A DNA stretch of 64,000 bases from Pinisolibacter aquiterrae (GTDB lineage: Bacteria; Pseudomonadota; Alphaproteobacteria; Rhizobiales; Ancalomicrobiaceae). Made by a program: the position numbers and the translations under genes. The notes beneath the pieces were generated by a model. That model was not told where the DNA came from, ran no database searches, and saw only the letters and a program-made list of their open reading frames with translations. Location: the NCBI RefSeq assembly GCF_019160155.1, contig NZ_JAFNIH010000051.1, positions 1 through 64,000 of the forward strand, given 5' to 3'. This document shows, in pieces, positions 45,075 through 56,039 of the stretch (position 1 is its first letter; every line of letters begins with the position of its first letter).

Positions 45075-47762
45075 TCACTCCGCCGCCGCGGCCGGGGCGA
45101 TCTCGGCGAGGGTCTCGGAGAGGACGGTGGCGATCTCGGGGCGGCAGGAGCCGCAGTTGGTGCCGGCCCGAAGCTTCTCGCCGATCGCCGCGACGGAGCG
45201 GCAACCACCGCGTACGGCGTCGCGGATCTGTTCGATACCGACGCCGTAACAGGTGCAGACACGGCGGCCGGGATCGACGGTCGCGCCGCCGGGACGACCG
45301 GCGAGAAGGGAGACGGCCTCGATCGCCGGGATCGGGCCGGAGGAAAAGCGCGAGCAGAGCCAGTCGCGCGAGGCCTCGACCGGGGTCGGGGCGACGAAGA
45401 GCAGCCCCACCACCTCGCCCGCGCGGATCGCGGCGAGGCGCAGGCGGCGCGCCTTGGCGTCGGCGACATGCACGACGGCATCGATCGGGCCGAAGAGATC
45501 GCCGGCGAACGCCTCGGCGTCGCCGAACGCGTCGAGGCCGGCCAATTCCAGGCGGATGCCGCCCTCGATGCGGGCGAGCGCCCAATAGTCGGTCTCGTGG
45601 GCGGGACGGGTCTCGCGTCCCACCGCGAAGCCGTACCAGCGCGCGGCGAAGGGCTCGACCGCGACGGTGGTCGCCTTCGATTCCGGTTGGCCGGAGATCG
45701 GGTCGGTCTCGGGCGCGACGAGGGCATCGACCCGGCCGCGCGCGGTGAAGCGATCGGTCCAATGGATCGGCACGAAGACCGCACCGGGGCTCTGACGGTC
45801 GGTGACGAGGGCGCGGACGACCACGTGGGCGCGATGGTTCTCGATGCGCACGAGGCTCGCCGGGGCGATGGCGAGGCGCTCGGCGTCGGCGGGGGCGATC
45901 TCGACGAAGGGTTCGGCGATGTGGCCGGAGAGACGCGGCGCCACCCCGGTGCGGGTCATGGTGTGCCACTGGTCGCGGATGCGGCCGGTGTTGAGCCAGA
46001 ACGGCCGTTCGGGCGTCGGCCGGGCGCGGGGCGCGCGGAAGGGCGTGGCGACGAAGCGGCCCCGGCCGTCGGGGGTGAAGAAGCGGCCGTCGGCGAAGAA
46101 GCGCTTCTGGGCATTGGGCGTCGCCTCCCCGGCCCGGCGCGGCCATTGGAACGGAGCGAGCGCGTCGAAGCCGGCGTCGTCGAGATCGGCGAAGGCGGAG
46201 ATGTCGAAATCGCGAGTCACCTCCGGGCGATGACCGGAAAGGCTCGCGTGTTCCCGGAAGACGCCGGCGGCGGTCTCCCAGCCGAAGGCCTCGCCCCAGC
46301 CGAGCCGCCGGCCGACCTCGGCGAGGGCCCACCAATCGGGCTTCGCCTCGCCGACCGGGGGCATGAAGCCGCGCTGGCGGCTGATGCGGCGTTCGGAATT
46401 GGTGACGGTGCCGTCCTTCTCGCCCCAGGCTTCCGCCGGCAGCAGGACGTCGGCGAGTTCGGCGGTGTCGGTCGAGCGCATCACCTCGGAGACCACCACG
46501 AAGGGACAGTTCTCGATGGCGCGCTTCACGCGATCGGCGTCGGGCAGGCTGTCGACCGGGTTGGTCGCCATGATCCACAGCGCTCGGATGCGCCCGTCGG
46601 CGACGGCATCGAAGAGGTCGACCGCCTTGTGGCCGGCCGTCTCGGCGATCCTCGGCGAGCCCCAGAACTCCTGGACCAGGGCGCGGTGGGCCGGGTCGGC
46701 GAGTTCGAGATGGGCGGCGAGCTGGTTGGCGAGGCCGCCGACCTCGCGTCCGCCCATGGCGTTGGGTTGGCCCGTCACCGAGAACGGCCCGGCGCCCTCC
46801 TTGCCGATGCGGCCGGTGAGGAGGTGGCAATTGATGATGGCGTTGACCTTGTCGGTGCCGGCCGAGGACTGATTGACGCCCTGGCTGTAGACCGTCACCA
46901 CCTTCTCGGTCGCGGCGAAGAGGGCGAAGAAGGCCTCGACGTCGGCCACGGCCAGGCCGGTGACGCGGGCGGCCTCGGCCGGATCGGCAAAACCGGCGAC
47001 GGCGGCGAGCGCCTCGTCGAGGCCGGAGGTGTGATCGGCGACGAAGGCGGCGTCGCGCCGTCCGGCGCGCTCCAGCGCGTGCAACAGGCCAGCGAAGAGG
47101 GCGACGTCGGAGCCCGGCGCGAGGCCGAGATGAAGATCGGCGACGTCGTCGGTGGCGGTGCGGCGCGGGTCGATGTTGACCACCTTCATGGCGGGACGCG
47201 CGGCCTTGGCGGCGGCGATGCGCTGGTAGAGGATCGGGTGGCACCAGGCGAGGTTGGAGCCGATCAGCACCACCAGATCGGCCTGTTCGAGATCCTCGTA
47301 GGTGCCGGGCACGGTGTCGGTGCCGAAGGCGCGCTTGTGGCCGGCGACAGAGGAGGCCATGCACAAGCGCGAATTGGTGTCGATGTTGGCCGAGCCGACG
47401 AATCCCTTCATCAGCTTGTTGGCGACGTAATAATCCTCGGTCAGGATCTGGCCGGAGACATAGAGCGCGACACTGTCGGGACCGTGATCGCGGATCGCGG
47501 CGGCGAAGGTGTCCGCGACCCGGTCGAGCGCCTCGTCCCAGGTCGCGACCACGCCGCCGATCTCCGGCCGGGTCAGGCGGCCGTCCGGGACCAGGGTCTC
47601 GGCGAGCGCCGCGCCCTTGACGCAGAGCCGGCCGTAGTTGGCGGGATGATCGGGATCGCCGGAGACCGTCACCGTGCCGTCGGCGTGGACGTCCGCCTTC
47701 ACGCCGCAGCCGGTGCCGCAATAGGGGCAGGTGGTGAGGGTCGAGCGGACGATGTCGGACAT
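45075..47762 (-). CDS. nasA: Assimilatory nitrate reductase catalytic subunit NasA
   Basis: An 895-residue molybdopterin enzyme that reduces nitrate to nitrite. The N-terminal [4Fe-4S] motif is CPYCGTGCGVK (residues 12-22) with a further Cys in YGRLCVKG, and the Mo-bis-MGD domain follows (SRLCMASSVAGHKRAFG, QGVNQSSAG). The C-terminal 60 residues form a BFD-like [2Fe-2S] domain (CTCYGVG..., TNCGSCRPE), typical of the NasA type. It is the last gene of the nitrate operon, 100 bases after nirD. Confidence 0.95.
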   Translation of the reverse strand: MSDIVRSTLTTCPYCGTGCGVKADVHADGTVTVSGDPDHPANYGRLCVKGAALAETLVPDGRLTRPEIGGVVATWDEALDRVADTFAAAIRDHGPDSVALYVSGQILTEDYYVANKLMKGFVGSANIDTNSRLCMASSVAGHKRAFGTDTVPGTYEDLEQADLVVLIGSNLAWCHPILYQRIAAAKAARPAMKVVNIDPRRTATDDVADLHLGLAPGSDVALFAGLLHALERAGRRDAAFVADHTSGLDEALAAVAGFADPAEAARVTGLAVADVEAFFALFAATEKVVTVYSQGVNQSSAGTDKVNAIINCHLLTGRIGKEGAGPFSVTGQPNAMGGREVGGLANQLAAHLELADPAHRALVQEFWGSPRIAETAGHKAVDLFDAVADGRIRALWIMATNPVDSLPDADRVKRAIENCPFVVVSEVMRSTDTAELADVLLPAEAWGEKDGTVTNSERRISRQRGFMPPVGEAKPDWWALAEVGRRLGWGEAFGWETAAGVFREHASLSGHRPEVTRDFDISAFADLDDAGFDALAPFQWPRRAGEATPNAQKRFFADGRFFTPDGRGRFVATPFRAPRARPTPERPFWLNTGRIRDQWHTMTRTGVAPRLSGHIAEPFVEIAPADAERLAIAPASLVRIENHRAHVVVRALVTDRQSPGAVFVPIHWTDRFTARGRVDALVAPETDPISGQPESKATTVAVEPFAARWYGFAVGRETRPAHETDYWALARIEGGIRLELAGLDAFGDAEAFAGDLFGPIDAVVHVADAKARRLRLAAIRAGEVVGLLFVAPTPVEASRDWLCSRFSSGPIPAIEAVSLLAGRPGGATVDPGRRVCTCYGVGIEQIRDAVRGGCRSVAAIGEKLRAGTNCGSCRPEIATVLSETLAEIAPAAAAE

Positions 47763-47862
47763 GCGGGTCTCCTCGCGCCGACGCGGGGCGCGCGCGTCGG
47801 ACGTCGGACGATGATCGGTCTGTGGCGAGATCACCCGGACGGCGAACCGTCCGGGCGGTGGA

Positions 47863-48195
47863 TCACTCGGCGGCGAGCCTCTCCGCGGGGACGGCGAGGC
47901 GGATGCGGCCGGCCTCGACGGCGACCGCGAATTCCTCCGCGCAGCCGTGATCGGCGCCGGTCGCCTCGCCGTTCTCCAGGTCGATGACCCAGTTGTGCAG
48001 CGGACAGGCGACCTTGCGGCCGTGGACGATGCCCTCGGCCAGCGGACCGCCCTTGTGCGGGCACTTGTTCTCGAGCGCGAAGACGGCGTCGTCGGCGGTG
48101 CGGAAGACCGCGATCTCGCGGGCCCCGATCCGCACCGTGCGGGCCCCGAGGGCCGGCACGTCGTCGAAGGCGCAGATGTCGTACCAAGTGGTCAT
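47863..48195 (-). CDS. nirD: Nitrite reductase small subunit NirD
   Basis: A 110-residue Rieske-type protein with the motif CPHKGG (residues about 47-52) and CPLHNW (about 66-71), consistent with a [2Fe-2S] or degenerate Rieske fold. It partners NirB in assimilatory NADH-dependent nitrite reduction to ammonium. The gene is 32 bases after nirB. Confidence 0.93.
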   Translation of the reverse strand: MTTWYDICAFDDVPALGARTVRIGAREIAVFRTADDAVFALENKCPHKGGPLAEGIVHGRKVACPLHNWVIDLENGEATGADHGCAEEFAVAVEAGRIRLAVPAERLAAE

Positions 48196-48227
48196 GGCGC
48201 GGTGCTCCTGTCGTTCTGGACTCGGGG

Positions 48228-50666
48228 TCATTCGGCGGCCAGGGCCGGGACGATGGTGATGGGCGAGAACTCGTGGGATTCCAGGCCGGCGACGCGCTCG
48301 GCCCACGGGTCGATCTGGGCGAATTTCTGCGAGAGCAGGAAGCGCTCCCACAGCGCCTCACGGGCCGCCGGATCGTCGACGATCGTCGCCTTGATCGTGT
48401 CGAGGCCGACGCGTTCCTGCCACTTGTAGATGCGTTCGAGATACCAGGCACCCTCGCGATACATCTGGAGCACGGCGCCGGAATATTCGAGCGCCTCCTC
48501 CTCCGTATCGACGTGGCAGAGCAGATCGGTCGCCCGGACGTGGAGACCGGCCGCGCCGGAGATGTGGATGTCGTAACCGCTGTCGACGCAGATCACGCCG
48601 ATGTCCTTGACCGTCGCTTCCGAGCAGTTGCGCGGGCAGCCGGAGACGGCGAGCTTGACCTTGGCCGGGGTCCAGGAACCCCACATGAGCTTCTCGAGCT
48701 TGACGCCGAGGCCCATGCTGTCCTGGGTGCCGAAGCGGCACCATTCCTTGCCGACGCAGGTCTTCACCGTACGCAGGCCCTTGGAGTAGGCATGGCCCGA
48801 GACGAGGCCGACCTCGTTCAGATCCCGCCAGATCGCCGGCAGGTTCTCCTTCTTGATGCCGAGCATGTCGATGCGCTGGCCGCCGGTCATCTTGACGAGG
48901 GGCACCGCGTGTTTCTCGGCGATGTCGGCGATGGCGCGCAGCTCGGCCGCCGTGGTCAGGCCGCCCCACATGCGCGGCACCACCGAGAAGGTGCCGTCCT
49001 TCTGGATGTTGGCGTGGACGCGCTCGTTGATGAAGCGCGAGCGGCCGTCGTCCTCGTATTCGCCCGGCCAATCGCAGACGAGGTAGTAGTTGAGCGCCGG
49101 ACGGCAGGAGGCGCAGCCGTTCGGCGTCTTCCAGCCGAGTTCCTGCATCACGGCGGGGATCGACTTCAGGCCCTTGGCGCGGATGAAGTCGCGCGCCTCG
49201 CCGTGGGTGAGGTCGGTGCACTTGCACATGGTCTTGCGGGCCGGGCCGGTGAAGGCGTCGCCGAGGGTGACCGCGAGCACCTGCTCGACCTTGCCGGTGC
49301 ACTGACCACAGGAGGCGGAGGCCTTGGTGACCGCCCTCACCTCCTCGAGGCTGGTCAGCCCCTTCTCGGTGATCGCCTTGACGATGGTGCCCTTGCAGAC
49401 GCCGTTGCAACCGCAGATCTCCGCATCATCCGGCAAGGCTGCAACGGCCGCCATAGGGTCCAGGGGGGAGCCCCCCTGATAGGCCTGGCCAAAGATCAGG
49501 GTGTCGCGCATGGCGCCGACGTCGGTGCCGTCTCGGATCAGGTCGAAGAACCAGCCGCCCTCGGCGGTGTCGCCGTACATCACCGCGCCGAGGACGCGAT
49601 CGCCCTCGAGCACCAAGCGGCGGTAGATGCCGCGGGCGGGATCGCGCAGGACGATGTCGTCGCGGCCCTCGCCTTCGGCGAAATCGCCGGCCGAGAAGAG
49701 ATCGCAGCCGGTCACCTTGAGTTTGGTCGACAGCTCCTTCGGGGTGAAGGCCGCCGTCTCGCCCAGCAGCGTCGCCGCGAGAACCTTGGCCTGATCGTAG
49801 AGCGGCGCGACGAGACCGAACAGAATCCCCTCGAACTCGACGCATTCGCCGACGGCGAAGACGTCCGGGTCGGAGGTCCGCATCTGGGCGTCGACCTTGA
49901 TGCCGCGATTGACCTCGACGCCGGCCGCCTTGGCGACGCGGGTCTCCGGGCGGATGCCGACGGCCATCACCACGAGATCGGCGGGGATCACCGAGCCGTC
50001 CTCGAGGGCGACGCCCTCCACCTTCTCGGTGCCGAGGATCGCCTTGGTCGAGGCGCGGGTCAGAACCGTGATGCCGCGCTTCTCGAGATCCTTGCGCAGG
50101 AGATAGCCCGCCGCCTCGTCGAGCTGACGCTCCATCAGGTGGCCCATCAGATGGACGACCGTCACCTCCATGCCGCGCAGGCGCAGGCCCGCCGCCGCCT
50201 CGAGGCCGAGCAGGCCGCCACCGATGACGACCGCGCGGGCGCCGGGGACGCTCGCCTCGATCATCGCGTTGGTGTCGTCGAGGTCGCGGTAGGCGACGAC
50301 GCCGGGGAGATCCTTGCCCGGAACCGGCACGATGAAGGGCGAGGACCCCGTGGCGATCACCAGCTTGTCGTAGGCGACCTCGCCTTTCGCGCCGACCACC
50401 ACCTTGCGGTCGCGATCGATCGAGACGACCGGCTCGCCGAAGCGGCAGGCGACGGCGTTCTCCGCGTACCAGGCGTCGTCGTGGGTGACGATCTCCTCGT
50501 AACTCTTCTCGCCGGAGAGGACCGGCGACAACATGATGCGGTTGTAGTTGCCGCGCGGCTCCGCGTTGAAGAGCGTGACCTCGAAGGCCGAGGGGGCGGA
50601 CTCGAACAGGTGTTCCAGGACACGGCCCGAAGCCATGCCGGCGCCGATGACGACGAGTTTCTGCAT
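48228..50666 (-). CDS. nirB: NAD(P)H nitrite reductase large subunit NirB
   Basis: An 812-residue flavoprotein. FAD and NAD binding motifs are seen in VVIGAGMASGRVLE and VVIGGGLLGLEAAAG, a BFD-like [2Fe-2S] domain (CGCNGVCKG...CGQCTGK) lies near residue 420-470, and the C-terminal siroheme/[4Fe-4S] domain carries TCVGKEWCRFG and SGCPRNCSE. It reduces nitrite to ammonium with six electrons. The start at 50666 has GAGGA upstream. Siroheme synthase is not in the window. Confidence 0.95.
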   Translation of the reverse strand: MQKLVVIGAGMASGRVLEHLFESAPSAFEVTLFNAEPRGNYNRIMLSPVLSGEKSYEEIVTHDDAWYAENAVACRFGEPVVSIDRDRKVVVGAKGEVAYDKLVIATGSSPFIVPVPGKDLPGVVAYRDLDDTNAMIEASVPGARAVVIGGGLLGLEAAAGLRLRGMEVTVVHLMGHLMERQLDEAAGYLLRKDLEKRGITVLTRASTKAILGTEKVEGVALEDGSVIPADLVVMAVGIRPETRVAKAAGVEVNRGIKVDAQMRTSDPDVFAVGECVEFEGILFGLVAPLYDQAKVLAATLLGETAAFTPKELSTKLKVTGCDLFSAGDFAEGEGRDDIVLRDPARGIYRRLVLEGDRVLGAVMYGDTAEGGWFFDLIRDGTDVGAMRDTLIFGQAYQGGSPLDPMAAVAALPDDAEICGCNGVCKGTIVKAITEKGLTSLEEVRAVTKASASCGQCTGKVEQVLAVTLGDAFTGPARKTMCKCTDLTHGEARDFIRAKGLKSIPAVMQELGWKTPNGCASCRPALNYYLVCDWPGEYEDDGRSRFINERVHANIQKDGTFSVVPRMWGGLTTAAELRAIADIAEKHAVPLVKMTGGQRIDMLGIKKENLPAIWRDLNEVGLVSGHAYSKGLRTVKTCVGKEWCRFGTQDSMGLGVKLEKLMWGSWTPAKVKLAVSGCPRNCSEATVKDIGVICVDSGYDIHISGAAGLHVRATDLLCHVDTEEEALEYSGAVLQMYREGAWYLERIYKWQERVGLDTIKATIVDDPAAREALWERFLLSQKFAQIDPWAERVAGLESHEFSPITIVPALAAE

Positions 50667-50677
50667 GCCTTTGTTCC

Positions 50678-51613
50678 TCAGCAATACCAAGCGACGATGT
50701 GGGAGAGTTCGCCGCCGACGTGGATCGGGAGAGCGACCATGGAGTCGTATCCGGCGGCGAGGCCGGGCTGCTTGCCCTCGACGAGGGGAACGCCGGTGCC
50801 GAGGACGCGGCCGATCAGGCCCTGCCACGCGCCGACACGCCGTTCGGCGTCCTCGCTCCACAGCGGCCCCTCGCGGGCGCAGATGCCGTCGACCAGAACC
50901 GCCTCATGGGCCTTGCCGACCTTGGCGGCGCGGGCGTCCCACAGTTCGAAGCGACGGGCGATCGGGGTGCCGCGCGCCGACAGGAGCGTCACGACGAAGG
51001 CCTTGCCGCCGGGCACCGGCACGGGGAAGCCGAGGCCGGTGGTGAGGCCGGCCTGACCGGCGCTCTCGGCGCGGATGAAGCGATAGCCCGAGCCGAGATC
51101 GCGCATCAGCATCGGCGTCTCCGCCGCCCAGACGCCGCCGGGGAGCCCCTGGCTGCGCGGGAACTGGGTGTGCTGCGAGACCCATTCGAAGTGCTTGGCG
51201 GCGCCGTAATAGCCGTCGTCGAGGGTGAGCAGGCCGCCCTTCTCCTTCCACACCTCGATCGCGCCGGTGCGGTCCGCGTCGTCACCGCAGAGCACCACCA
51301 GGACGGCCTTCAGCTCGGCGCCGGCGAAGACCGGGACCGCCACGGCGCTGGTCAGACCGGCGGCGCGCGCCGCCTCGGTGCGCTTGAAATAGGAGCCCTC
51401 GAAGCCCTTCAGCACCACCGGCCGGGCTTCCGCCCAGGCCTTGCCGGGCAGGCCCTCACCCCGGCCGAAGCTCTCCTCTCCGGAGACGGCGGCGAATTCG
51501 GCGAGCGTGCCGTAGTTGCCGGAACCGAGGACCAATCGGTCCCCTTCGGGCACCCAGACCTCGGCCACTTCGATGAAGGTACGGGCGGGTTTGTCCAGAG
51601 CGATGTCCATCAT
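50678..51613 (-). CDS. Tandem GAF-like protein in the nitrate operon
   Basis: A 311-residue soluble protein with two similar halves: residues about 15-140 and 160-300. Each has a [15 protein letters not shown] / [15 protein letters not shown]-type loop and an internal FPVPVPG or VPVFAG strand, typical of GAF domains. No output domain is seen. Its position between the nitrate transporter ATPase and nirB suggests a sensor or accessory for nitrate/nitrite metabolism, but this is inference. The ATG at 51613 overlaps the ABC gene stop; the next ATG at 51610 has slightly better spacing to the GGGAGG site. Confidence 0.75.
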   Translation of the reverse strand: MMDIALDKPARTFIEVAEVWVPEGDRLVLGSGNYGTLAEFAAVSGEESFGRGEGLPGKAWAEARPVVLKGFEGSYFKRTEAARAAGLTSAVAVPVFAGAELKAVLVVLCGDDADRTGAIEVWKEKGGLLTLDDGYYGAAKHFEWVSQHTQFPRSQGLPGGVWAAETPMLMRDLGSGYRFIRAESAGQAGLTTGLGFPVPVPGGKAFVVTLLSARGTPIARRFELWDARAAKVGKAHEAVLVDGICAREGPLWSEDAERRVGAWQGLIGRVLGTGVPLVEGKQPGLAAGYDSMVALPIHVGGELSHIVAWYC

Positions 51614-53403
51614 GCGGCCTCCCGACCACCGTTGCCGGCGGCCTTCTTCTCGGCCGGAGCGGCCTTCGCCGGTCCGTGCGCGCCTTGTTCGTATTCTTCG
51701 AGGAAGGTCAGGACCTGCTCGCGGTAGGCGTAGTAGTCGGGGTGGGCGAGCAGCGCCTTGCGGGTGCGCGGGCGCGGCAGGTCGACCTCGAGGATGCGGC
51801 CGATCTCGGCGTTCGGGCCGTTGGTCATCATCACCACGCGATCGGCGAGCAGGATCGCCTCGTCGACGTCGTGGGTGACGCAAATCGCGGTGACCTGGGT
51901 GCGGGTCCACACCTCCATCAGCACTTCCTGGAGCTGCCAGCGGGTGAGGCTGTCGAGCATGCCGAAGGGCTCGTCGAGCAGCAGCAGCTTCGGCGAGAGC
52001 GCGAAGGCGCGGGCGATGCCGACGCGCTGGCGCATGCCGTTCGACATGTCGGAGGCGGGCTTGTCCATGGCGTCGCCGAGGCCGACGCGGGCGAGGTAAT
52101 ATTCGGCGACATCGGCCTTCTCGGCCCGGGTCGCGGTCGGATAGACCTCGTCGCAGCCGAGCAGGACGTTCTCCTTGGCCGTCAGCCACGGGAAGAGGCT
52201 CGGCGCCTGGAACACCACGGCGCGGTCGGGGCCGGCCCGATCGACCTCGCGACCGTCGAGGATGATGCCGCCCATCGACACGTCGGTGAGGCCGGCGACC
52301 ATGGTGAGCACGGTCGACTTGCCGCAACCGGAATGGCCGATCAGCGAGATGAACTCGCCGCGCTTCATCTCGAGGTCGAAGCCGTCGACCACGGTGAGCG
52401 GGCCCTTCGGGGTCGGGTAGATCTTCTTCACTTCGTCGAACTCGACGTAGCGATTGACGATGCCGGTCTTCGGGCGGGCGGCCTCGGCCCAGGCCTTGGG
52501 CAGTTCGCCGGCCTTCTTGGCCTCGGCGAAGGCCGCCTTGATCCTGGCGACGTCCTCGCGGAAATGGACCGGAACGACGTCGGGCAGACGGCTGCCGTCG
52601 TCCTCGCCCGAACCCTGCTCGATGCCCATGTCCATCAGATATTGGGTGATTTCGGCGCGCAGGCGCTTGAACTCGGGATCGTGGTTGGCGGCGGTGCGAT
52701 CGCGCGGACGCGGCAGGTCGATCACGAACTCGCGGTCGAGGGTGGCGCCGGGGCCGAGGGTGAGCGGGATGACGCGGTCGGCGAGGAGCAGCGCCTCGTC
52801 GACGTCGTTGGTGATGAGGACGACGGTCTTCTTGTCCTCTTCCCAGATGCGCTCGATCTCGTCCTGGAGCTTGGAGCGGGTCAGCGCGTCGAGCGCCGAC
52901 AGGGGCTCGTCGAGCAGCAGCACCTCCGGGCTCATGGCGAGGGCGCGGGCGATGCCGACGCGCTGGCGCATGCCGCCCGAAAGTTCGGCCGGCTTGCGGT
53001 CGCGGGCGTGGGAGAGGCCGACCATCGCGATGTACCTGGCGACGCGCGCCTCGCGCTCTTCCGCCGTGGCCTTGGGGAACACCGTCTCCACCGCCAGCAT
53101 GATGTTGCCGTGGACGGTGAGCCAAGGCATCAGCGAATAGGACTGGAAGACGAGGCCGCGCTCGGGGCCGGGCTCGGTGACCGGCTTTCCCTTCATCAGC
53201 ACCTCGCCGGCGTCGGGCTGGACGAGCCCGGCGATGGTCGAGATCAGCGTGGTCTTGCCGGAGCCGGAGAAACCGAGGATGGCGACGAATTCTCCTTCGC
53301 GGATCGAGAGGTTCACGTCGGCGAGGACGTGGGTGACACCGTCGCCGGAGCCGTAGCTCTTGGAGACGTGTTTCAGTTCGAGGATCGGGGTCGCTTCGCT
53401 CAT
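51610..53403 (-). CDS. Nitrate ABC transporter ATPase, fused NrtC-NrtD type
   Basis: A 597-residue protein with two complete ABC domains. The first has the Walker [10 protein letters not shown] and signature [15 protein letters not shown] (residues about 40-150). The second, from about residue 310, has GHSGCGKST and a less usual signature [16 protein letters not shown] linker of about 60 residues joins them. Nitrate/taurine-type transporters normally use two separate or identical ATPases, so this is a natural fusion of both. It sits 10 bases after nrtB and overlaps the GAF gene by 4 bases. Confidence 0.92.
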   Translation of the reverse strand: MSEATPILELKHVSKSYGSGDGVTHVLADVNLSIREGEFVAILGFSGSGKTTLISTIAGLVQPDAGEVLMKGKPVTEPGPERGLVFQSYSLMPWLTVHGNIMLAVETVFPKATAEEREARVARYIAMVGLSHARDRKPAELSGGMRQRVGIARALAMSPEVLLLDEPLSALDALTRSKLQDEIERIWEEDKKTVVLITNDVDEALLLADRVIPLTLGPGATLDREFVIDLPRPRDRTAANHDPEFKRLRAEITQYLMDMGIEQGSGEDDGSRLPDVVPVHFREDVARIKAAFAEAKKAGELPKAWAEAARPKTGIVNRYVEFDEVKKIYPTPKGPLTVVDGFDLEMKRGEFISLIGHSGCGKSTVLTMVAGLTDVSMGGIILDGREVDRAGPDRAVVFQAPSLFPWLTAKENVLLGCDEVYPTATRAEKADVAEYYLARVGLGDAMDKPASDMSNGMRQRVGIARAFALSPKLLLLDEPFGMLDSLTRWQLQEVLMEVWTRTQVTAICVTHDVDEAILLADRVVMMTNGPNAEIGRILEVDLPRPRTRKALLAHPDYYAYREQVLTFLEEYEQGAHGPAKAAPAEKKAAGNGGREAA

Positions 53404-53413
53404 CGCTCGCTCC

Positions 53414-54508
53414 TCAACGCTTGGCCTGGACGGTGAAGGCGGCCTGGAGCGCGAGCATCACGCGGTCGAGCAGGAAGCCGATGATGCCGACGGTGAAGAC
53501 CGCGACCATGATGCGGGCGAGCGAGGAGGAGGAGCCGTTCTGGAACTCGTCCCACACGAACTTGCCGAGGCCGGGGTTCTGGGCCAGCATTTCCGCGGCG
53601 ATCAGCACCATCCAGCCGACGCCCAGCGACACGCGCATGCCGGTGAAGATCAGCGGCAGCGACGAGGGGATGACGAGCTTGAAGACCTTCTTGGCCCAGC
53701 CGAGACGCAGCACGCGGGCGACGTTCATCAGGTCCTTGTCGATCGAGGCGACGCCGAGCGAGGTGTTGATCAGGGTCGGCCACAGCGAACACAGCGTCAC
53801 CGTAATCGCCGAGACCAGGAACGACTTCTCGAACATCGGGTCGGTCGAGGTGTAGAGCGCGGAGACCACCATCGTCACCAGCGGCAGCCAGGCGAGCGGC
53901 GAGACCGGCTTGAAGATCTGCACCAAGGGATTGATCGCGGCGTTCACCGTCGGCGACAGGCCGGCGAGGATGCCGAGCGGAATCGCCACCACCGTGCCGA
54001 TGACGAAGCCGGTGAAGACGGTCTTCAGCGAGGTCAGGATCTTGTCGATGTAGGTCGGCTTGCCGACGTAGCTGCGCACCTTGATCTCGGCCTTGGGATC
54101 GGCGACGAGGATCTCGGCGTTGCGCTTCTCCTGACGCTGATAGAAGGCCTTCTCCTTGGCGCGTTCGGCCGAATGGTCGGCCATCAGCACCGTGAACTGC
54201 TCCCACACCTCGACGGGCCCCGGGATGGCGCCGAGCGAGGTCTGGACGCGGGGGGCGAGCGCCCCCCAGATGCCGAGGAAGATCATCATGGCGAGCACCG
54301 GCACGCCGGCGAGGCGCCACAGTTCGCGCCCCTGCGTCTTGAGATTGTCGCCGCCGATCATCTTGAGGACCGGCACCAGGAAGCCCAGCCCCAGGACCGA
54401 GAGATAGCCCTCGACCTTGGTGATGCGCGTGAACCAGCGCTGGCGGCGGGCCTCGCGGTCGGCGGCCTTGGCGGCATCCGTGGCGAGCGTGTCGGAGGCG
54501 ATCGTCAT
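53414..54508 (-). CDS. nrtB: Nitrate ABC transporter permease NrtB
   Basis: A 364-residue inner-membrane permease with several hydrophobic segments. The C-terminal part holds the binding-protein-dependent transport signature ([21 protein letters not shown]). The N-terminal 90 residues and a Lys/Glu-rich loop ([18 protein letters not shown]) precede the permease core and are longer than in cyanobacterial NrtB, as is usual in alphaproteobacteria. It follows nrtA and transports nitrate with NrtA and the fused ATPase. Confidence 0.92.
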   Translation of the reverse strand: MTIASDTLATDAAKAADREARRQRWFTRITKVEGYLSVLGLGFLVPVLKMIGGDNLKTQGRELWRLAGVPVLAMMIFLGIWGALAPRVQTSLGAIPGPVEVWEQFTVLMADHSAERAKEKAFYQRQEKRNAEILVADPKAEIKVRSYVGKPTYIDKILTSLKTVFTGFVIGTVVAIPLGILAGLSPTVNAAINPLVQIFKPVSPLAWLPLVTMVVSALYTSTDPMFEKSFLVSAITVTLCSLWPTLINTSLGVASIDKDLMNVARVLRLGWAKKVFKLVIPSSLPLIFTGMRVSLGVGWMVLIAAEMLAQNPGLGKFVWDEFQNGSSSSLARIMVAVFTVGIIGFLLDRVMLALQAAFTVQAKR

Positions 54509-54626
54509 GGGGGGCTTCCTTCAGGGGTGGCGTCGAGGCGCCGGCGTGTCGGGGTGCTGGAACATCGGAGCGAGGCGGCGGGGCGGCGCGGCCGTCGGCA
54601 AACGCGCGCGCCCCGGGGAGAAGGGC

Positions 54627-56039
54627 TCAGCCCTCGACGGCGTTGCCGACGACCTTCTGGGCGCCCTTCAGGCCGATCTTCAGCGCGGCGAGATAGTCGT
54701 TGGGCTTCTTGCCGTCGTAGGCGATGCCGTCCATGAAGCCGGTGTCGACGGGCTTGTAGCCGTCGGAGCCGAAGGGGAAGTCCTCCTTCTTGGCCTTGCC
54801 CTCGGCGACCAGCAGTTCGGCGGCCTTCATGTAGATGTCGGGGCGATAGACCTTCTCGGCGGTCTCGGCGTACCAAGCGTCGGTCCGGCCGGTCGGGATC
54901 TGGCCCCAGCGACGCATCTGCGTGAGGTACCACACGGCATCGGAGTAATAGGGGTAGGTGGCGAAATACTTGAAGAAGACGTTGAAATCCGGGACCGGGC
55001 GCTTGTCGCCCTTCTCGTATTCGAAGGTGCCGGTCATCGAGTTGGCGATGACCTTCTCGTCGGCGCCGACATAGTCGGACTTCGAGAGGATCTTCACCGC
55101 CTCGGCGCGGTTCTTGCCGTTGCCCTCGTCGAGCCACATGCAGGCGCGGATCATCGCCTTGGTGATGGCGAGGAGCGTGTTGGGGTTCTCCTCGGCCCAC
55201 TTCTTGGTGACGCCGAAGACCTTCTCCGGATTGTTCTTCCAGATCTCGTCGTCGGTGATCACCGGCACACCGATGCCCTTGAACACGGCGGCCTGGTTCC
55301 ACGGCTCGCCGACGCAGTAGCCCATGATGGTGCCGGCCTCCATGGTGGCGGGCATCTGGGGCGGCGGCGTCACCGACAGCAGCGCCTCGGCGAGGATCTG
55401 GCCGGAGACGTTGTCGGGGCTGTAGAAGCCGGGGTGGATGCCGCCGGCGGCGAGCCAGTAGCGCAGCTCGTAATTATGGGTGGAGACGGGGAAGACCATC
55501 CCCATCTTGAAGGCCTTGCCTTCGGCCTTGAGCCCGTCGATGACCGGCTTCAGGGCGGCGGCGGAGATCGGATGCTTCGGCTTGCCGTCCTCCATCGGGA
55601 CGTGCTTCTTCATCTCCTCCCAGATGGCGTTCGACACGGTGATGCCGTTGCCGTTCAGATCCATCGAGAGGGGGGCGATGACGTCGGCCTGGGTGCCGAA
55701 GCCGATGGTGGCGCCGATCGGCTGGCCGGCTAGCATGTGCGAGCCGTCGAGCTCGCCGGTGATGACACGGTCGAGCAGGACCTTCCAATTGGCCTGCGCC
55801 TCGAGCGCGACCTGGAGGCCCTCGTCGTCGAAATAGCCCTTCTCCAGGGCGATGGCGAGCGGCGCCATGTCCGTGAGCTTGATGAAGCCCAGCTTGACGA
55901 CGTCCTTCTCGAGCTTCAGCGGCGCGGCTACGGCCTTCGAGACGACCGAGGTCGAAACGACGGCGGCGGCGCCGATGGCGGCGCCCGACAGAAGGAAGCG
56001 GCGGCGCGAAAGTCCGGAACGGGTCTGGTGGTCGGTCAT
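54627..56039 (-). CDS. nrtA: Nitrate ABC transporter substrate-binding protein NrtA
   Basis: A 470-residue periplasmic binding protein. The N-terminus [19 protein letters not shown] is a twin-arginine signal, so it is likely folded before export. The mature region ([21 protein letters not shown] onward in part) matches the NrtA/CmpA family. It delivers nitrate (perhaps nitrite) to NrtB. The start at 56039 has GAGGGG five bases upstream. It is the first gene of the operon; a sigma-54-like sequence lies at 56253-56267. Confidence 0.93.
   Translation of the reverse strand: MTDHQTRSGLSRRRFLLSGAAIGAAAVVSTSVVSKAVAAPLKLEKDVVKLGFIKLTDMAPLAIALEKGYFDDEGLQVALEAQANWKVLLDRVITGELDGSHMLAGQPIGATIGFGTQADVIAPLSMDLNGNGITVSNAIWEEMKKHVPMEDGKPKHPISAAALKPVIDGLKAEGKAFKMGMVFPVSTHNYELRYWLAAGGIHPGFYSPDNVSGQILAEALLSVTPPPQMPATMEAGTIMGYCVGEPWNQAAVFKGIGVPVITDDEIWKNNPEKVFGVTKKWAEENPNTLLAITKAMIRACMWLDEGNGKNRAEAVKILSKSDYVGADEKVIANSMTGTFEYEKGDKRPVPDFNVFFKYFATYPYYSDAVWYLTQMRRWGQIPTGRTDAWYAETAEKVYRPDIYMKAAELLVAEGKAKKEDFPFGSDGYKPVDTGFMDGIAYDGKKPNDYLAALKIGLKGAQKVVGNAVEG

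Noticed and set aside
41747-45784. A 1345-codon minus-strand open frame opposite the RND genes
   Set aside because: It is a frame shadow of the RND permease: extreme Arg/His/Asp content, no domain, and it spans two unrelated transcription units.
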